DNA from: Acetobacteraceae bacterium
GTDB taxonomy: Bacteria > Pseudomonadota > Alphaproteobacteria > Acetobacterales > Acetobacteraceae
DNA: 8,044 nucleotides
NCBI GenBank assembly: GCA_027306955.1
Contig: DAHUXX010000041.1
Location: 1-8,044 of the forward strand
Direction of reading: 5' to 3'
The notes below the pieces were generated by a model that did no database searches, was not told where the DNA came from, and saw only the letters and a program-made list of their open reading frames with translations. The translations under genes and the position numbers were made by a program. This document shows, one piece after another, positions 1 to 5,574 of the stretch (its first letter is position 1; every line of letters starts with the position of its first letter).

Positions 1-2
1 CG

Positions 3-134
3 CCTCCGGGCACGCGGCTGCTGGCGCGCCACCTCGCCGCTTCCCGCCCCCAAGCGCCGCCGGAAGCTGTGCGCCACGAGGGCGCGCGTACCCTCGTCAA
101 CTGGCTCGGCTGCGCCGGCGCGTCACCGCCGTGA
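3..134 (+). CDS. 3' end of an unrecognised gene (partial)
   Basis: An open frame enters from the left edge and ends at TGA 132-134, giving about 43 residues that start PPGTRLLARHLAAS and end NWLGCAGASPP. Third codon positions are mostly G or C, more so than in the other two plus frames of this stretch, which is the main reason to treat it as coding. I do not recognise the family. The preserved piece is hydrophilic with a short Arg/His-rich helix-like segment and has no membrane helix, so it is not the missing N-terminal part of the neighbouring transporter. Its stop overlaps the GTG start of the next ORF (GTGA). A regulator of the LysR type is possible from the setting next to a transporter and a dehydrogenase, but no residue shows it. 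Confidence 0.4.
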   Translation, partial: PPGTRLLARHLAASRPQAPPEAVRHEGARTLVNWLGCAGASPP

Positions 135-442
135 CCGATCCCTCCCTCGCACCCGACGCCGCCCACGTCGCCATCGCCGGCATGGTGTTCGCCAACGCGC
201 ACGACGTCGTCACCGTGATGATCGGCGGCGCCCTGATCGCGCTCGGCAACAACTCACTGATCGCGAACTTCCATCCCTACGCCGCGGAACTGTTCCCGAC
301 ACGCATCGGCGCCCGCGCCGTGGGCTTCACCTCCTCCTGGAGCCGCATCAGCTCGATCTTCATCGGCTACCGGGTCGCCAGCCTGCTCGCCGCCTTCGGC
401 CCGCGCACCAACGGCCGCGCCCTCGAAATCCTCTCTCCCTGA
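131..442 (+). pseudogene. MFS transporter remnant (C-terminal fragment with apparent internal deletion)
   Basis: The 103-residue frame carries a C-terminal signature of sugar/metabolite-type major facilitator proteins. Residues about 26-47 are a membrane helix (TM10-like) containing ALGNNSL. YAAELFPTRIGARAVGF (50-66) is the conserved cytoplasmic loop. Residues 69-88 resemble TM11 (SWSRISSIFIGYRVASLLAA). In homologues as I remember them, the stretch ending AFG is followed by TM12 and then by a tail like FGPRTNGRALE. Here AAFG runs straight into PRTNGRALEILSP (87-103), so about 25-30 residues including TM12 seem to have been lost in frame near base 390-400. A full transporter has over 400 residues and 12 helices, so at least nine N-terminal helices are also missing, and the frame upstream of 131 encodes no membrane helix. 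The GTG start is only the first possible one. The fragment cannot transport. It keeps its reading frame and lies 22 nt before the dehydrogenase gene, which suggests that the two once formed an operon. Confidence 0.75.
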
Positions 443-464
443 CACCCGAACAAAGGCACGCGAC

Positions 465-1523
465 GTGAAAATCGGAATCCTCGACGGGGACGATATCGGC
501 CATGAGATCGTCCCCGTCACGGTCGAGGTGATGAAGGCGGCGGCCGCGAAGACCGGGCTCGCCATCGAGTGGGAACAACTGCCCATCGGCAGACAGGCCT
601 ATGACACGCTCGGCACCACGCTGCCGGAAGACACGCTGCCGCGGCTCGAGGCGATGGCGGGCTGGGTCCTGGGCCCGATCGGCCACATGGCCTACCCAAA
701 GGTCCGGGAGGCAATCAATCCACATCCGATCCTGCGCAAACATTTCGATCTGTTTGCGAATATCAGGCCGGCCCGATCCTACACCACGCTGCCGTGCCTG
801 CATCAGGGCGTGGATCTCGTCATCGTGCGCGAGAACAACGAGGGCTTCCAGCCGGACCGCAACGTCGTCGCTGGCTGCGGTGAGTTCCGACCGACGCACG
901 ATGTCACCATCTCGGTGCGCGTCATCACCCGCGCCGGGTCCTCGAAGGTGGCGCGCGCCGCCTTCGAGCTCGCGCGCACCCGTCGCAAACATCTCACCGC
1001 GGTGCACAAGGACACGGTCTTCAAGCTCGGCTGCGGCATGTTCGCCGAGGAGTGCCGCGAGCTCGCGAAGGAATATCCCGACGTCACCTACGACGAGGCG
1101 ATGGTCGACACTTTCGCCATGCGCCTGGTGATGACGCCGCAGCGCTACGACGTGGTCGTCACCACCAACATGTTCGGCGACATTCTGACGGACGAGGCCG
1201 CGGGCCTGGTCGGCGGGCTCGGCATGGCCGCCGGGCTCTCCGCGGGGCCGCGCCACGCCATGGCGCAGGCCACCCACGGCTCGGCGCCAGACATTGCCGG
1301 GCGCAACATCGCCAACCCCTACGCCATGATCATGTCGGGCAAGATGCTGTTCGATTGGCTGGGCCGCCAACACAGATCGGATCCGGCGCTCGCCGCCGGC
1401 GCCATGATCGGCCGCGCCGTCGAGCACGTCATCGAGCACCGCCTCTCGCTCACGCCCGACCTCGGCGGGGACGGCACCACGGCCGCGATGGCGGAGGCCA
1501 TCATCGCCCATCTCGGCATCTGA
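465..1523 (+). CDS. Isocitrate/isopropylmalate dehydrogenase family protein, substrate unassigned
   Basis: A complete 352-residue protein of the NAD(P)-dependent beta-decarboxylating dehydrogenase family (IPMDH, isocitrate, homoisocitrate and tartrate/malate enzymes), which oxidise and decarboxylate 2-hydroxy acids using a divalent metal. Visible features are the N-terminal GILDGDDIGHEIVP (4-17), LRKHFDLFANIRP (90-102) with substrate-side arginines, VRENNEGF (121-128), the catalytic lysine in VHKDTVFK (K182), metal aspartates D215, D239 and D243 around the family signature NMFGDILTDEAAG, and HGSAPDIAG (271-279). Asp276 in the last motif points to NAD+ rather than NADP+. The length matches IPMDH. 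It is unlikely to be LeuB: ENNEGF replaces the LTGG-type loop, there is no leuC or leuD nearby, and the segment 131-156 holds no tyrosine where the family usually has its catalytic Tyr. Translation starts at GTG with AAAGG at 452-456. The transporter remnant 22 nt upstream suggests a role in uptake and breakdown of a hydroxy acid. Confidence 0.85.
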   Translation: MKIGILDGDDIGHEIVPVTVEVMKAAAAKTGLAIEWEQLPIGRQAYDTLGTTLPEDTLPRLEAMAGWVLGPIGHMAYPKVREAINPHPILRKHFDLFANIRPARSYTTLPCLHQGVDLVIVRENNEGFQPDRNVVAGCGEFRPTHDVTISVRVITRAGSSKVARAAFELARTRRKHLTAVHKDTVFKLGCGMFAEECRELAKEYPDVTYDEAMVDTFAMRLVMTPQRYDVVVTTNMFGDILTDEAAGLVGGLGMAAGLSAGPRHAMAQATHGSAPDIAGRNIANPYAMIMSGKMLFDWLGRQHRSDPALAAGAMIGRAVEHVIEHRLSLTPDLGGDGTTAAMAEAIIAHLGI

Positions 1524-1553
1524 TCTCGGCATTTGGCGCATGGCTGCGCTTCG

Positions 1554-1583
1554 TTGCCAGCGCCGCCCGTCCGGGCTCATAAG
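1554..1583 (+). promoter_or_regulatory. Candidate sigma70-like promoter for ald
   Basis: TTGCCA at 1554-1559 (five of six consensus bases) is followed after 18 nt by CATAAG at 1578-1583 (four of six). It sits in the 125-nt gap before the alanine dehydrogenase gene and would give a leader of about 55-60 nt. In GC-rich DNA such matches occur by chance, so this is only a candidate. Confidence 0.35.
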
Positions 1584-1605
1584 CGCTCCTCGTTTCCGGC
1601 CCGGT

Positions 1606-1622
1606 CCGCCCGCGTGGGGCGG
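1606..1622 (+). promoter_or_regulatory. GC-rich hairpin in the ald leader
   Basis: CCGCCC (1606-1611) and GGGCGG (1617-1622) form a perfect 6-bp stem with a 5-nt loop, ending 10 nt before the Shine-Dalgarno site of ald. No T-run follows, so it is not an intrinsic terminator. It could affect translation or message stability, or be chance in GC-rich DNA. Confidence 0.25.
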
Positions 1623-1632
1623 CCGCACCAAT

Positions 1633-1638
1633 GAGGAG
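1633..1638 (+). promoter_or_regulatory. Ribosome binding site that sets the ald start
   Basis: GAGGAG lies 10 nt before ATG 1649. This site overlaps the alternative ATG at 1631, which makes the upstream start unlikely and selects the start that gives the family's normal N-terminus, MRVGVPKE. Confidence 0.65.
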
Positions 1639-1648
1639 AAACCTGCCC

Positions 1649-2767
1649 ATGCGTGTTGGCGTGCCCAAGGAAATCAAGGACCGCGAGGATCGCGTCGGCC
1701 TGATCCCGTCCTCCGTCTCGGAACTCGTGGGGCACGGCCACGAGGTGCTGGTCCAGCAGGGCGCGGGGCTCGGCTCGGGCGTCACCGACGCTGACTATGT
1801 CCGCGCCGGCGCGCGCATCGTGCCGGACGCGGAGACGGTCTGGAGCGATGCCGAGATGATCGTGAAGGTGAAGGAGCCCCTGGCCCCCGAGCGCGCCCGG
1901 CTGCGCCCCGGCCAGGTGCTGTTCACGTACCTCCACCTCGCGCCGGACCCCGAGCAGACCAAGGACCTCATCGGCTCGGGCGCCACCTGCATCGCCTACG
2001 AGACGGTGACGGACGCCTCGGGCGGCCTGCCGCTGCTGATGCCGATGTCCGAGGTTGCCGGCCGCATGGCGGTCCAGGTCGGCGCGCATTGCCTGGAAAA
2101 CGCGACGGGCGGGCGCGGCGTGCTGCTCGGCGGCGTGCCGGGCGTGCCGCCGGCGGACGTGCTCATTCTCGGCGGCGGCGTCTCGGGCACCAACGCCACG
2201 ATGATGGCAATCGGCATGGGCGCCTCGGTCACCGTGGTGGACCGCTCGGCAACCGTGCTGCGCAACCTGGTGGCGCGCTTCGGCGAGCGCGTGCGCACGG
2301 TCTTTTCCACCCGCGACGCGATCGCGGAGCTGGTTGCGCGCGCCGATCTCATCATCGGCACCGTGCTCATCCCCGGCGCCGCGGCGCCCAAGCTCGTCAC
2401 CCGCGCCATGCTCGGCACGATGAAGCGGGGTGCGGCCATCGTCGATGTCGCCATCGACCAGGGCGGCTGCACCGAGACCTCGCACGCCACCACGCATTCG
2501 GCGCCGACCTACATCGTGGACGGCATCGTGCATTACTGCGTGGCCAACATGCCGGGCGGCGTCGCGCGCACCTCCACCTTCGCGCTCAACAACATGACGC
2601 TGCCCTTCGTGCTGGCCCTCGCCAACAAGGGCTGGCGCCAGGCGTTGAAGGACGACCCGCATCTCTGCCGCGGCCTCAACGTCCATGCCGGCCACGTCAC
2701 CTACAAGGCGGTGGCGGAAGCGCTCGGCCTGGCCTGGGAGGACCCGAAGCAGGCGCTCGCCGCCTGA
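1649..2767 (+). CDS. ald: Alanine dehydrogenase
   Basis: A cytosolic NAD-dependent L-alanine dehydrogenase, which reversibly converts alanine to pyruvate, ammonium and NADH and so links alanine use to carbon metabolism. The protein has 372 residues, the usual length. Numbered from ATG 1649, the residues known from the mycobacterial enzyme fall at the same positions: R15 (EDRVG), K75 (VKVKEP), H96 (YLHLAP) and D270 (VAIDQGG). The Rossmann fold is marked by VLILGGGVSG (171-180), with the acidic cofactor residue D198 in VVDRS. The tail NVHAGHVTYKAVAEALGL is also typical. An in-frame ATG at 1631 would add six residues, but the GAGGAG site and the family N-terminus favour 1649. Ald genes often lie beside an Lrp/AsnC regulator; none is present here. 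The 125-nt gap from the upstream dehydrogenase and its own candidate promoter suggest separate transcription. Confidence 0.97.
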   Translation: MRVGVPKEIKDREDRVGLIPSSVSELVGHGHEVLVQQGAGLGSGVTDADYVRAGARIVPDAETVWSDAEMIVKVKEPLAPERARLRPGQVLFTYLHLAPDPEQTKDLIGSGATCIAYETVTDASGGLPLLMPMSEVAGRMAVQVGAHCLENATGGRGVLLGGVPGVPPADVLILGGGVSGTNATMMAIGMGASVTVVDRSATVLRNLVARFGERVRTVFSTRDAIAELVARADLIIGTVLIPGAAAPKLVTRAMLGTMKRGAAIVDVAIDQGGCTETSHATTHSAPTYIVDGIVHYCVANMPGGVARTSTFALNNMTLPFVLALANKGWRQALKDDPHLCRGLNVHAGHVTYKAVAEALGLAWEDPKQALAA

Positions 2768-2831
2768 CCGGCCCGCCGGCCGGCGAGGCTTTCAAGCGGC
2801 TTTCATCGGACCGGCGTTTTGCGCAAGCCAG

Positions 2832-2885
2832 AATGCCGCGTCCGGTAGCGGCCTGTTACTCTGTCGGCCGTGAAAATGCCGCGTC
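2832..2885 (+). repeat. Repeated 11-mer AATGCCGCGTC upstream of the b561 gene
   Basis: AATGCCGCGTC occurs at 2832-2842 and again at 2875-2885, 43 bases apart, in the 159-nt gap between ald and the cytochrome gene. The second copy forms the left part of the palindrome at 2876-2890. Spacing of about four helical turns would suit paired binding of a regulator, but no protein can be named. Confidence 0.4.
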
Positions 2886-2890
2886 GGCAT
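2876..2890 (+). promoter_or_regulatory. Perfect palindrome in the leader of the b561 gene
   Basis: ATGCCG (2876-2881) and CGGCAT (2885-2890) form a perfect 6-bp inverted repeat around the 3-base loop CGT, ending 36 nt before the start codon. It could be an operator or a leader hairpin. I see no convincing -35/-10 pair in this gap. Confidence 0.3.
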
Positions 2891-2912
2891 CCTATGTTGC
2901 ATTGCAGCAACC

Positions 2913-2916
2913 GGAG
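2913..2916 (+). promoter_or_regulatory. Ribosome binding site that sets the b561 start
   Basis: GGAG lies 10 nt before ATG 2927. The frame is open back to a GTG at 2870, but the extra 19 residues are basic and polar, and would cross the palindrome at 2876-2890, so the start at 2927 is preferred. Confidence 0.5.
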
Positions 2917-2926
2917 CCAATTGACG

Positions 2927-3553
2927 ATGTCCGACCCCCGTTCGACCGCCGCGCCCGCGCGCTACGACGCCCCGGCAATCGTTTTCCACTGGTTGACCGC
3001 GATCCTGATCGGCGCCGTCTACGTGCTTGGCCAGCTCCGGTTCGTTGGCGGGCGTGGCGGCGCGCTGATGCACTGGATGGAAAGCACCCATTACGCGCTC
3101 GGCCTCGCCGTCGGCGCGGTGGTCGTCCTGCGGCTCGTCTGGCGCGCCACAAACAAGGCGCCGGAGCACGAGCAGGGGCTGGTGGGGCTCGCCGCCTATG
3201 CCGGCCACATCGTCCTTTACGTGCTGATGATCGCCACCGTCGCGTTGGGCATTCTGGTCCAATGGCGCGGCGGCCACGCGATCTCCTTCTTCGGCCTGTT
3301 CCAGGTGCCGGCGCTGATCAACCTCTCCTTCCTCTCGCGCCACACACTGCTCTCGATGCACGAGTTCGCCGCCAATGGCATCGTCATCGTGGTCGGGCTG
3401 CACGCCGCCGCCGCGCTGTTGCACCACTACGTGCTGCGCGACGAGATCCTGCACCGCATGATCCCGTTCAACCTGCAGCTGCCGCGCTCGCGCCGCGTCA
3501 CCCAGTGGGTTGAGCAGGCCCGCCGCATGCTGCGCGACGCCCTGCCGCTGTAG
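2927..3553 (+). CDS. Cytochrome b561-type di-heme membrane protein
   Basis: A 208-residue inner-membrane protein of the prokaryotic cytochrome b561 family (CybB-like, within the Ni-hydrogenase cytochrome b clan), which carries electrons between quinol and a partner, or from quinol to superoxide as proposed for E. coli CybB. Four membrane helices are visible at about 17-38, 54-73, 92-112 and 146-169. The four heme-ligand histidines expected from E. coli CybB are present: H21 in FHWL, H55 in THYALG, H145 in MHEFAAN and H159 in GLHAAAALLHHY. The closing RDEILHRMIP (171-180) also matches the family. The C-terminal tail after 180 is longer than in E. coli and rich in arginine, as expected for a cytoplasmic end. 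The length is near the usual 175-200. It stands alone between ald and the convergent cca gene, so context does not reveal its partner. A fused YceI-type domain, seen in some relatives, is absent. Confidence 0.92.
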   Translation: MSDPRSTAAPARYDAPAIVFHWLTAILIGAVYVLGQLRFVGGRGGALMHWMESTHYALGLAVGAVVVLRLVWRATNKAPEHEQGLVGLAAYAGHIVLYVLMIATVALGILVQWRGGHAISFFGLFQVPALINLSFLSRHTLLSMHEFAANGIVIVVGLHAAAALLHHYVLRDEILHRMIPFNLQLPRSRRVTQWVEQARRMLRDALPL

Positions 3554-3559
3554 CCGGCT

Positions 3560-3623
3560 CGATGTAACCGGCCCCACGCAACCGGGCCGACCCGGCCGCT
3601 CGGAACCCCGCGCGGCTACATCG
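3560..3623. terminator. Hairpin-prone spacer between convergent genes
   Basis: CGATGTA (3560-3566) and TACATCG (3617-3623) are perfect 7-bp complements. They enclose CGGCCC (3569-3574) and GGGCCG (3584-3589), which form a second stem with a 9-nt loop. An alternative stem, CCGGG/CCCGG, exists at 3582-3595. The structure spans both stop codons' surroundings and could end transcription from both sides. There is no T-run on either strand, so a classical intrinsic terminator is not shown. Confidence 0.3.
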
Positions 3624-4752
3624 CCATCCGCCGCCGCGCCTCGGCGAGGCACGCATCCCGGTCCGCCTCCGCTCCGCCCGCCAGCCACCAGGCCTCGATC
3701 TCGCGCAGCAGTTCGCCCATCGCGCGCCCGCCGGCGATCCCCAGCGCCTCGAGGTCGCGCCCATGCAGCGGAAACGGCGCGACGTGCTCGCCCTCCGCCA
3801 TCGCCATCGTGGCCGCACCGGCGCCGGCCAGAATCAGCCGCCCGAGCACCACGTCGCGCCCCAGCGTCGCAATCGCCGCCCGCAGCGTCGGCCGTTCCGC
3901 CGCCGGCGCCGGCGCCGCAACCAATGCGGCGAGCCGGTCGCGTTCCGCTCCCGAAAGCCGGAGCCGCGCCGCGACCGCGCGCGCCGCCTCCGCCGCGCCC
4001 GCGCCGCCGATCAGCCCCGCGAGCCGCACCAGTGCGTCGCCCTTTTCCGGCGCCTCGCCCACCGCCTCCGGCAGCACCGCCGCCAGCACGCCCGTCGCGC
4101 GCATCATCTCGAGTGCCTCGGCTGGGGAGGGGGCGGCGAGCAAGCCGCGCACCTCCCGCCAAACCCGCTCCGGCGCCAACCGCGCCAGGCCCGGCACGCC
4201 GTCGCGTATCGCCGCGAGCGTCGCCGCGTCCGGCGCCACGCGCCCGAACCGCGCGTGAAACCGGAAGAAGCGCAACACGCGCAGATAATCCTCGGCGATG
4301 CGCGCTGCCGGATCGCCCACGAAACGAATCCGCCCCGCCGCCAGGTCGTCGCGCCCGCCATGGAAGTCGAACACGGTGCCGTCGCGGTCCATCGACATCG
4401 CGTTGATGGTGAAGTCCCGCCGCCTGGCGTCCGCTTCCCAGTCGGCGCCGAACGCCACCGTCGCGTGCCGCCCATCCGTCGCGAGATCGCGGCGCAGCGT
4501 CGTCACCTCGAAGCCGCGGCCCATCGCGATCGCCGTGACCGTCCCGTGCGCGATCCCGGTTGGCGCCGATTTCAGCCCCGCCGCCGCGAGTTCCCGCGCC
4601 ACCTCCTCCGGCGGCTCCGGTGTCGCCAGATCGACCTCGCCCACCGGCAGTCCGAGCAGATGGTCGCGCACCGCGCCGCCCACCACCCGCGCCCGCGGCA
4701 GGGCGGCGAGCACTGCGGCGAGCGGCTTCTCGTCCAGAAATGCCGGCCTCAC
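3616..4752 (-). CDS. cca: CCA tRNA nucleotidyltransferase (class II, poly(A) polymerase-like family)
   Basis: A 378-residue cytosolic nucleotidyltransferase that builds or repairs the 3' CCA end of tRNAs from CTP and ATP. The N-terminal head shows VVGGAVRDHLLGLPVGEVDLATP (23-45), residues TLRRD (85-89), the motif RRDFTINAMS (111-120), the loop with DL-AGRIRFVGDP (136-148), and RIAEDYLRVLRFFRF (151-165), which carries the EDxxR base-selecting motif. The C-terminal half is helical and alanine-rich, as in the family. It is a little shorter than the 390-415 residues common in relatives and has no HD phosphohydrolase domain. The first of the two catalytic aspartates (DxD) is Glu39 here, followed by Asp41; the codon reads GAG. 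A poly(A) polymerase of the same superfamily is the alternative, but the RRDFTINA and EDYLR motifs favour the CCA enzyme. Translation starts at GTG, overlapping the stop of the DUF6111 gene (GTGA), with no clear Shine-Dalgarno site, so coupling is likely. Confidence 0.93.
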   Translation of the reverse strand: MRPAFLDEKPLAAVLAALPRARVVGGAVRDHLLGLPVGEVDLATPEPPEEVARELAAAGLKSAPTGIAHGTVTAIAMGRGFEVTTLRRDLATDGRHATVAFGADWEADARRRDFTINAMSMDRDGTVFDFHGGRDDLAAGRIRFVGDPAARIAEDYLRVLRFFRFHARFGRVAPDAATLAAIRDGVPGLARLAPERVWREVRGLLAAPSPAEALEMMRATGVLAAVLPEAVGEAPEKGDALVRLAGLIGGAGAAEAARAVAARLRLSGAERDRLAALVAAPAPAAERPTLRAAIATLGRDVVLGRLILAGAGAATMAMAEGEHVAPFPLHGRDLEALGIAGGRAMGELLREIEAWWLAGGAEADRDACLAEARRRMAM

Positions 4753-4997
4753 GGCGTGCCCCGGGGCGCGCCATGCCCGGGCACGATCCGCCCGTTCTCC
4801 AGCCGCGCCGGCACATAGGCGTCGCCGCCGGGAATCGACCGCGCCTCGCCATAGATCACCGCGAATGCGCCGAGTGCCGCCACAGCCACCATCGCAGCGA
4901 GGACGAAGCGCTTTGTCGCAACCCGCCCCAACACCAGCCAGGCGATGAACAGGCCCGTCGGCACCAGGAACAGCCCGAGATCGAGAGCCCGCAGCAC
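4749..4997 (-). CDS. DUF6111 family small membrane protein
   Basis: An 82-residue protein with two predicted membrane helices (about residues 5-24 and 31-50), then a short tail GGDAYVPARLENGRIVPGH (57-75). The pattern of a glycine pair, Y-V-P-A, an acidic pair and GRIVPGH is what I recall for the alphaproteobacterial DUF6111 family, whose function is unknown. The chosen GTG start (4997) lies 7 nt after the stop of the Nudix gene and gives the usual start directly before helix 1. A longer frame from 5075 would overlap the Nudix gene by about 70 bases and adds a non-conserved lead. Its stop overlaps the GTG of cca. Position in the unit suggests co-expression with cca, not a proven functional link. 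Confidence 0.75.
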   Translation of the reverse strand: MLRALDLGLFLVPTGLFIAWLVLGRVATKRFVLAAMVAVAALGAFAVIYGEARSIPGGDAYVPARLENGRIVPGHGAPRGTP

Positions 4998-5004
4998 GCG
5001 GCGC

Positions 5005-5574
5005 CTACCGCCGCAGCCGATCGGCGAGCTGCACCAGGATTGCGGCTGTGGCCCCCCAGATGAAATGCCGCGCATGCGGCCAGACCCAGAACTCGCGCCA
5101 CTCGCCGCGCCGCTGCATCCGCTCGCGCCGCGGTGCCCCGGGGTCCGTCACCACCGAGAGCGGCAGCACGAACACCTCATCCACCTCCGTGGGTTGCGGC
5201 CGCAGCCCGGCCAGCACCTGCTCGGCCACCACCCCCACGACCGGTACGATTCCGAAACCGGTTCCCGTGGCATAGGGCGCGAGCCGGCCCAGCACCTGCA
5301 CATCGGCGGCGGCGAGGCCTACTTCCTCCTCCGCCTCGCGCAGCGCCGCCGCTTCCGGTGAGGCATCCGCGGCGTCGATCCGCCCACCCGGGAAGCACAC
5401 CTGACCCGCGTGATGGGAAAGCTTCTCGTTACGCTTTGTCAACAGCACGCCGGGTTCGGCGCCGTTCACCATCGCGACCAGGACAGCTGATGGAATCAGC
5501 GTCCCACCCTCGCTCGGGTCCGCTTCTCCTCCCGCCACATCGAGCCGCGCCCGCAGCGCCGTGCCGTCCAGCAC
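5005..5574 (-). CDS. Nudix hydrolase, CoA pyrophosphatase type
   Basis: A 189-residue Nudix enzyme, most likely cleaving coenzyme A or its derivatives to 3',5'-ADP and phosphopantetheine. Two linked motifs support this. The CoA-specific motif reads LLTKRNEKLSHHAGQ (44-58) running into FPGG (61-64). The Nudix box follows, with ALREAEEEVGL (77-87) providing the metal-binding glutamates. The box is one residue longer than the standard form and has Asp70 where many Nudix proteins have the first Glu, as I recall for CoA-type members. YATGTGFGIVPVVG (101-114) is the usual following strand. The tail FIWGATAAIL matches the family's end (RIWGxTA-like). Translation starts at GTG directly after the TAG stop of the DUF1285 gene, so translation is probably coupled. 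General nucleotide-sugar or (d)NTP hydrolysis is less likely because of the CoA motif. Confidence 0.92.
   Translation of the reverse strand: MLDGTALRARLDVAGGEADPSEGGTLIPSAVLVAMVNGAEPGVLLTKRNEKLSHHAGQVCFPGGRIDAADASPEAAALREAEEEVGLAAADVQVLGRLAPYATGTGFGIVPVVGVVAEQVLAGLRPQPTEVDEVFVLPLSVVTDPGAPRRERMQRRGEWREFWVWPHARHFIWGATAAILVQLADRLRR

Noticed and set aside
360..1631. 423-residue minus-strand open frame
   Set aside because: It is antisense to the dehydrogenase gene, rich in Arg, Gly, His and Ala without any known motif, as expected of a shadow frame in GC-rich DNA.
1631..1648. Earlier ATG for ald
   Set aside because: It overlaps the GAGGAG site and adds six residues absent from the family. Catalytic residue numbers match the known enzyme only from 1649.
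2774..2785. 12-base palindrome CGCCGGCCGGCG after ald
   Set aside because: No T-run follows and such GC palindromes are common in this DNA, so a terminator is not supported.
2089..3513. 474-residue plus-strand open frame
   Set aside because: It spans ald and the b561 gene in a shifted frame, has Arg-rich composition and no motif, while both true frames have clear catalytic residues.
2792..4852. 686-residue minus-strand open frame
   Set aside because: It runs through cca in another frame and antisense to the b561 gene. Low-complexity Arg/Gly/Ala content and no domain mark it as a shadow.
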